Shown one piece after another: positions 60,781 to 64,000 of a DNA stretch of 64,000 nt. Source of the DNA: Lithospermum erythrorhizon (lineage: Eukaryota; Streptophyta; Magnoliopsida; Boraginales; Boraginaceae); assembly GCA_019722365.1 (NCBI GenBank), contig JADFUC010000870.1:124001-188000 (forward strand). The letters are read 5' to 3'. A program made the position numbers and the translations under genes. Below the pieces are notes generated by a model, which saw only the letters and a program-made list of their open reading frames with translations, ran no database searches and was not told the origin of the DNA. The stretch's first letter is position 1. Each line of letters begins with the position of its first letter.

Positions 60781-61262
60781 TGGCCTTATACTTCGGTATA
60801 AGTGCAGTGAGATCTGTTATCACTTTGCTGTGTGCATTGTCGGTGTTAGGTCTTATGCCCGGTATAAGTGCGGTGAATCTGTATTACTTTGATATGTGCA
60901 TTGTCGGTGTTGGCCTCTTGATATATGTGCAGTGAGATCTGTTATCACTTTGCTATGTGCATTGTCGGTGTTGGCCTTATACTTCGGTATATGTGCAGTG
61001 AGATCTGTTATCACTTTGCTATGTCGTTAATGGGTGTTGGCCTTATACTTTGGTATAAGTGGTGAGATCTATTATCAACGCTATGTGCGTTGTCGGTGTT
61101 GGCCTTGTACTTGGATATAAGTGCGGTGAAATCTATTATGCTTTGCTATGTGCATTGTCGGTGTTGACCCTTATACTTTGGTATAAGTGGAGTGTTGAAT
61201 CTATTATCACTTTGTTGTGTGCATTGTTGGTGTTGGTCTTATCTTCTGGTATAAATTTGTGT
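60781..61262 (+). repeat. Eight-unit ~64-bp repeat, each with a palindrome
   Basis: Units of the form GGCCTTATACTTCGGTATAA-GTGCAGTGAGATCTGTTATC-ACTTTGCTATGTGCATTGTC-GGTGTT repeat from 60783 with spacing of about 60-70 bp. The first hairpin, CTTATAC-TTCG-GTATAAG, is perfect at 60785-60802. Later units carry TTTGG or CCC loops or arm mutations. Confidence 0.88.
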
Positions 61263-63059
61263 TTGTCTTGATTGGTCATCCTGCTTGAGGTAGACGGATT
61301 GAGCATATGCGCATTAGAGGTTGGTATAGTTGTGGAGATATGAGAGATAGATGGTTTGATGACTAGAGTTATAGTCGTTGTTGAGTCTCTGTGATTTTAT
61401 TCTGGGTGATGGTGTGCCTTATTGAGACTTTGTATTATATCTTGACATGTTGTTTAAATTTTCTATGGTGTTGTATGATCTGTTTTATGACTCATTTATT
61501 GGTTATGGATATTGTGCTGATTATACTAGATGTTGCCTTGATGAAATTATGTCGAATTAGGTTTCGGTTGATTTGATAATATTATCAGATTTTCTTGTGG
61601 ATCCTAGGTTGGTATTAATCGTTATACATCCTTTAAGGTTAAAAGTTAAGTTGGTTAATGGTTGAGATAAATTTTGAATGAGGGTATTAGGGATAAAAAT
61701 TATAAACTGACGTTCAGGCTAATCTATAGATGATGTTGATGATATTTTATATATAGTGGGAAGTTGGATTCAAACGTGTTAGTATATAAGTTATGATCTA
61801 ACCACGACGTTGATACCATTGAGGTGAATAAGTTCAGGTATACTAAATGAAAGAATTTGGGAGATAATTCCGTGCTTAAGTTATCTCGATTTAGATTATA
61901 CGTTGCTCGATTGTATTAAGATAATGATCACGATTAGAGGTTCTTATAATAAACATTTAGATGTCATAGGAGGTGTATGACTATAATTAGGAGTAGCACT
62001 TTGGAGTGAAGTAAAGATAAATTAGTTTGAGTTGTGTATGCTTGAGTGAGGAGATGTTAAGATATATATATTTGAGTTGTTGTATATTATGGAATTTACT
62101 TTATACTTAAGGAAGATAACAAATAGAGATATCTCTTGTGATTAAGGTGTCTTACATGAGTAAGTTGTTGGCGTGGTGTGAATTTGTCGGTGTTAGTCAG
62201 GAAAAGCCATAAATAAAAGATTTATCTTGTTGAGAGGAGCGTATAAAATATAACTCTTGAGGTGGATAGTCGTTAAATGAGTAAGGGTCTTGAATTATCC
62301 TTGTTTGTATGAGTGGTAGGTTAATACGTGATATTTGTTTCACTTCGACACCGGTGACTCTATTCACTTTATGGGCGGGCGTTTTATGCCTAGGTTGTTG
62401 CCGAGAATGGCCGAGATGCATTGGCCGGTAGGCTGGCATTGCCGTGGAGGTAGCAATGGTGGCAAAGACCTCGACAGTCATACTTGCTTATCTTAACTTT
62501 GGAGATTTATATTTGTATAATAATTGTATTTGTCTCGAGTTGCAAAACAAGTTGTGTGATGTTGTACATTTTTATATTATTACTTTTTGATTTGTTGTGA
62601 TTAGTTCACCGATGGGCCAGTTGTAACCATTTTTATTATCGCGTTAATAAAGTCATTTTATAGATTATGCGTCGTTGGTGACTCTGTTGTCCGAGGTTGA
62701 TGGCGATTACGACTCGGGGGAGCCCACACAGAGCAGTCGTTACATGTGTGTAATTATAAGAGTAATTTTCCTATGAAGCTATTATTAATTATGAAAAATC
62801 ATAACTAATAGAGGAGTTAAAAAAAATAGGGATGGTTGAAAAAATAAAATAGTTAAAAAATATAGTTAAGAATCATTTAAATAACTTTAGAGTTAATAAA
62901 ATAGGTAAAAATAATTTTAAAAGGTTCGATACTTATTAGAACAACGGTTAGCTCTAAAAAAATTTATTAATCACTAGAATTAAATAATTAGAGTCAATAA
63001 AATACTATGATTTTTAAAAAAATTCCTTAAAAGATACAATAATAATAAAATATTTATGA

Positions 63060-63900
63060 AATTTAAAAATCGATTGTAAAATAAGTTGAGAGTTAAGATC
63101 TCTTATAATTGATAGTAATACCAATTAAAATAATAATTTTAAAAATAATAAGTAAAAATTAACTTGATAAATAATGAGAGCAAATAAATTAGAGTTAAGA
63201 CCACACATTGGAATTCTGAAGTTTTAACTCTATTAATTACATGAATTAAACAATGAGAGTCTATAAACAAATACATTTAAAAATAACATTTGGCTTGAAA
63301 ATTTACAATAATAATAAAATATTTATGAAATTTACAATAATAATAAAATTTGATTGTAAAATAAGTTGAAGTTAAAATAATTATAAAAGAGAGTCATATA
63401 AGATTCAATCATTATTCAAATAACTTTTAGCTTTAAAATCTTAATTGATAGTAAGAATGATTAAAAATAATTAGAGTAAATAAATAATTTGAGAAATAAT
63501 GAGATCAAATAAATTAGAGTTAAGACCACCTCTTGAAGTTACGGGAATTTTAACTCCTATTAACTATGTAAATTAAATAATAAGAGTTTATAAATAAATA
63601 ACATTTAGCTTTAAAATTTACAATAATAATACAATATTTATGAGGATTAAAAAATTGACTATAACATAAGTTGAGAGCTAAAAATAATTAGAAATAACTC
63701 TAAAAGATTCAATAATTATTTAAAATAAGATTCAACTTTAAAAACTACAATAATAATTGACAATAATGATAAATAAAATATAGTTTTAAAAATAATGAGA
63801 GTAAACAAATAACTTGAGAAATAAGGATAGTCAATAAATTAGAGTTAAAGACCACCTTTAGGAGTTACATGAATTTTGATATTCCATTACATTCTTAAAA
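63060..63900 (+). repeat. ~300-bp tandem repeats in Helitron D
   Basis: The same unit type as at 34810-36000 (CGATTGTAAAATAAGTTGAG ... AATTGATAGTAAT ... AATAATGAGAGCAAATAAAT). Units start near 63070, 63350 and 63650. Unit lengths vary by internal deletions. Confidence 0.75.
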
Positions 63901-64000
63901 CTACCATAATTCTCTATTGTCTTTCAACTAATGTAACCTAACATTGAACTTATATTAACTTGTAATAACTTTAGTTCATATTTTATTTTACATATATTTA

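Larger units (their letters stand above)
58965..62744 (+). mobile_element. Long solo LTR inside Helitron D (~3.8 kb)
   Basis: It begins TGTAATAACCGTTCCG and ends CAGTCGTTACA. It shares the donor-like GTTTCAAGGTAAAAAAG (59455), GTTGACTTT repeats, ATGTGAGAATGGTATACATG repeats, a palindrome array and the GATTTATATTTG/3' third with other family members. It is about 1 kb longer than they are, the extra lying at about 61440-62350. No primer site or pol adjoins. Flanks ATTAA and TGTGT do not match, so the exact right edge is uncertain. Confidence 0.7.
58862..64000 (+). mobile_element. Helitron-like element D (runs off the window)
   Basis: It starts TCTATATTTATATAC, then CTTTTTAAATGTGTGAATGTGG and TTAGGTGTTTC, matching the 5' ends of A, B and C. 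After the LTR (58965-62744), the sequence from 62750 follows element C closely (TATTATTAATTATGAAAAAT ... CATAACTAAT ... ACAACGGTTAGCTC). No 3' terminus is present before the window ends. Confidence 0.6.

Overview
This window is nuclear DNA from a flowering plant, most likely a eudicot. The genes have short exons, GT-AG introns and high AT content, the proteins belong to land-plant families, and most of the rest is Helitron and LTR-retrotransposon sequence. I cannot place the species.

Five protein-coding genes look intact. (1) 5909-6178 (+) encodes a small protein with the plant CLCSPTTH-GSFRCR motif. (2) 9159-11729 (-) encodes a 626-residue BTB/NPH3 protein in four coding exons. (3) 20238-22396 (+) encodes a 390-residue GT17 glycosyltransferase (beta-1,4-N-acetylglucosaminyltransferase-like) in two coding exons. 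(4) 23119-23535 (+) encodes a 138-residue Gly/Ser/Asn/His/Tyr-rich protein. (5) 50369-53699 (-) encodes a 390-residue DUF707 protein in 13 coding exons. From memory, Arabidopsis carries the same families between At1g67850 and At1g67910, so this looks like an old syntenic block. In this window it is stretched by a ~27 kb island of mobile DNA between genes 4 and 5.

Layout: 1-5293 is repeat-rich, including a minus-strand solo-LTR-like block at 2860-5293. 6640-8834 is a decayed Ty1/copia element. 12.3-19.6 kb is intergenic with a MITE, a hAT-like relic and a short Helitron (16602-17416). 23.9-49 kb is a run of Helitron-like elements joined end to end: A 23906-28975, B 28978-34263, and C from 34266. 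Each is interrupted by a long LTR of one Ty3/gypsy family whose ends resemble TGTAAYRACC. In C, a minus-strand LTR (36194-47745) is itself split by a plus-strand element (37126-46111) that has two LTRs, a tRNA-Met-type primer site and broken PR/RT/RNase H, but no visible integrase. From 58.86 kb to the end is a fourth Helitron-like element carrying another long LTR.

The most unusual structure is in the LTRs: arrays of short perfect palindromes of the form CTTATAC-loop-GTATAAG, several with UUCG or UACG loops closed by C-G. They recur in every well-preserved LTR of the subfamily at 37-46 kb and at 58.9-62.7 kb. Also notable are the tandem Helitron junctions, a decayed inverted copy that keeps the empty site of one LTR insertion, and LTR-to-LTR divergence that seems dominated by small indels, which may point to sequencing error in methylated repeats.
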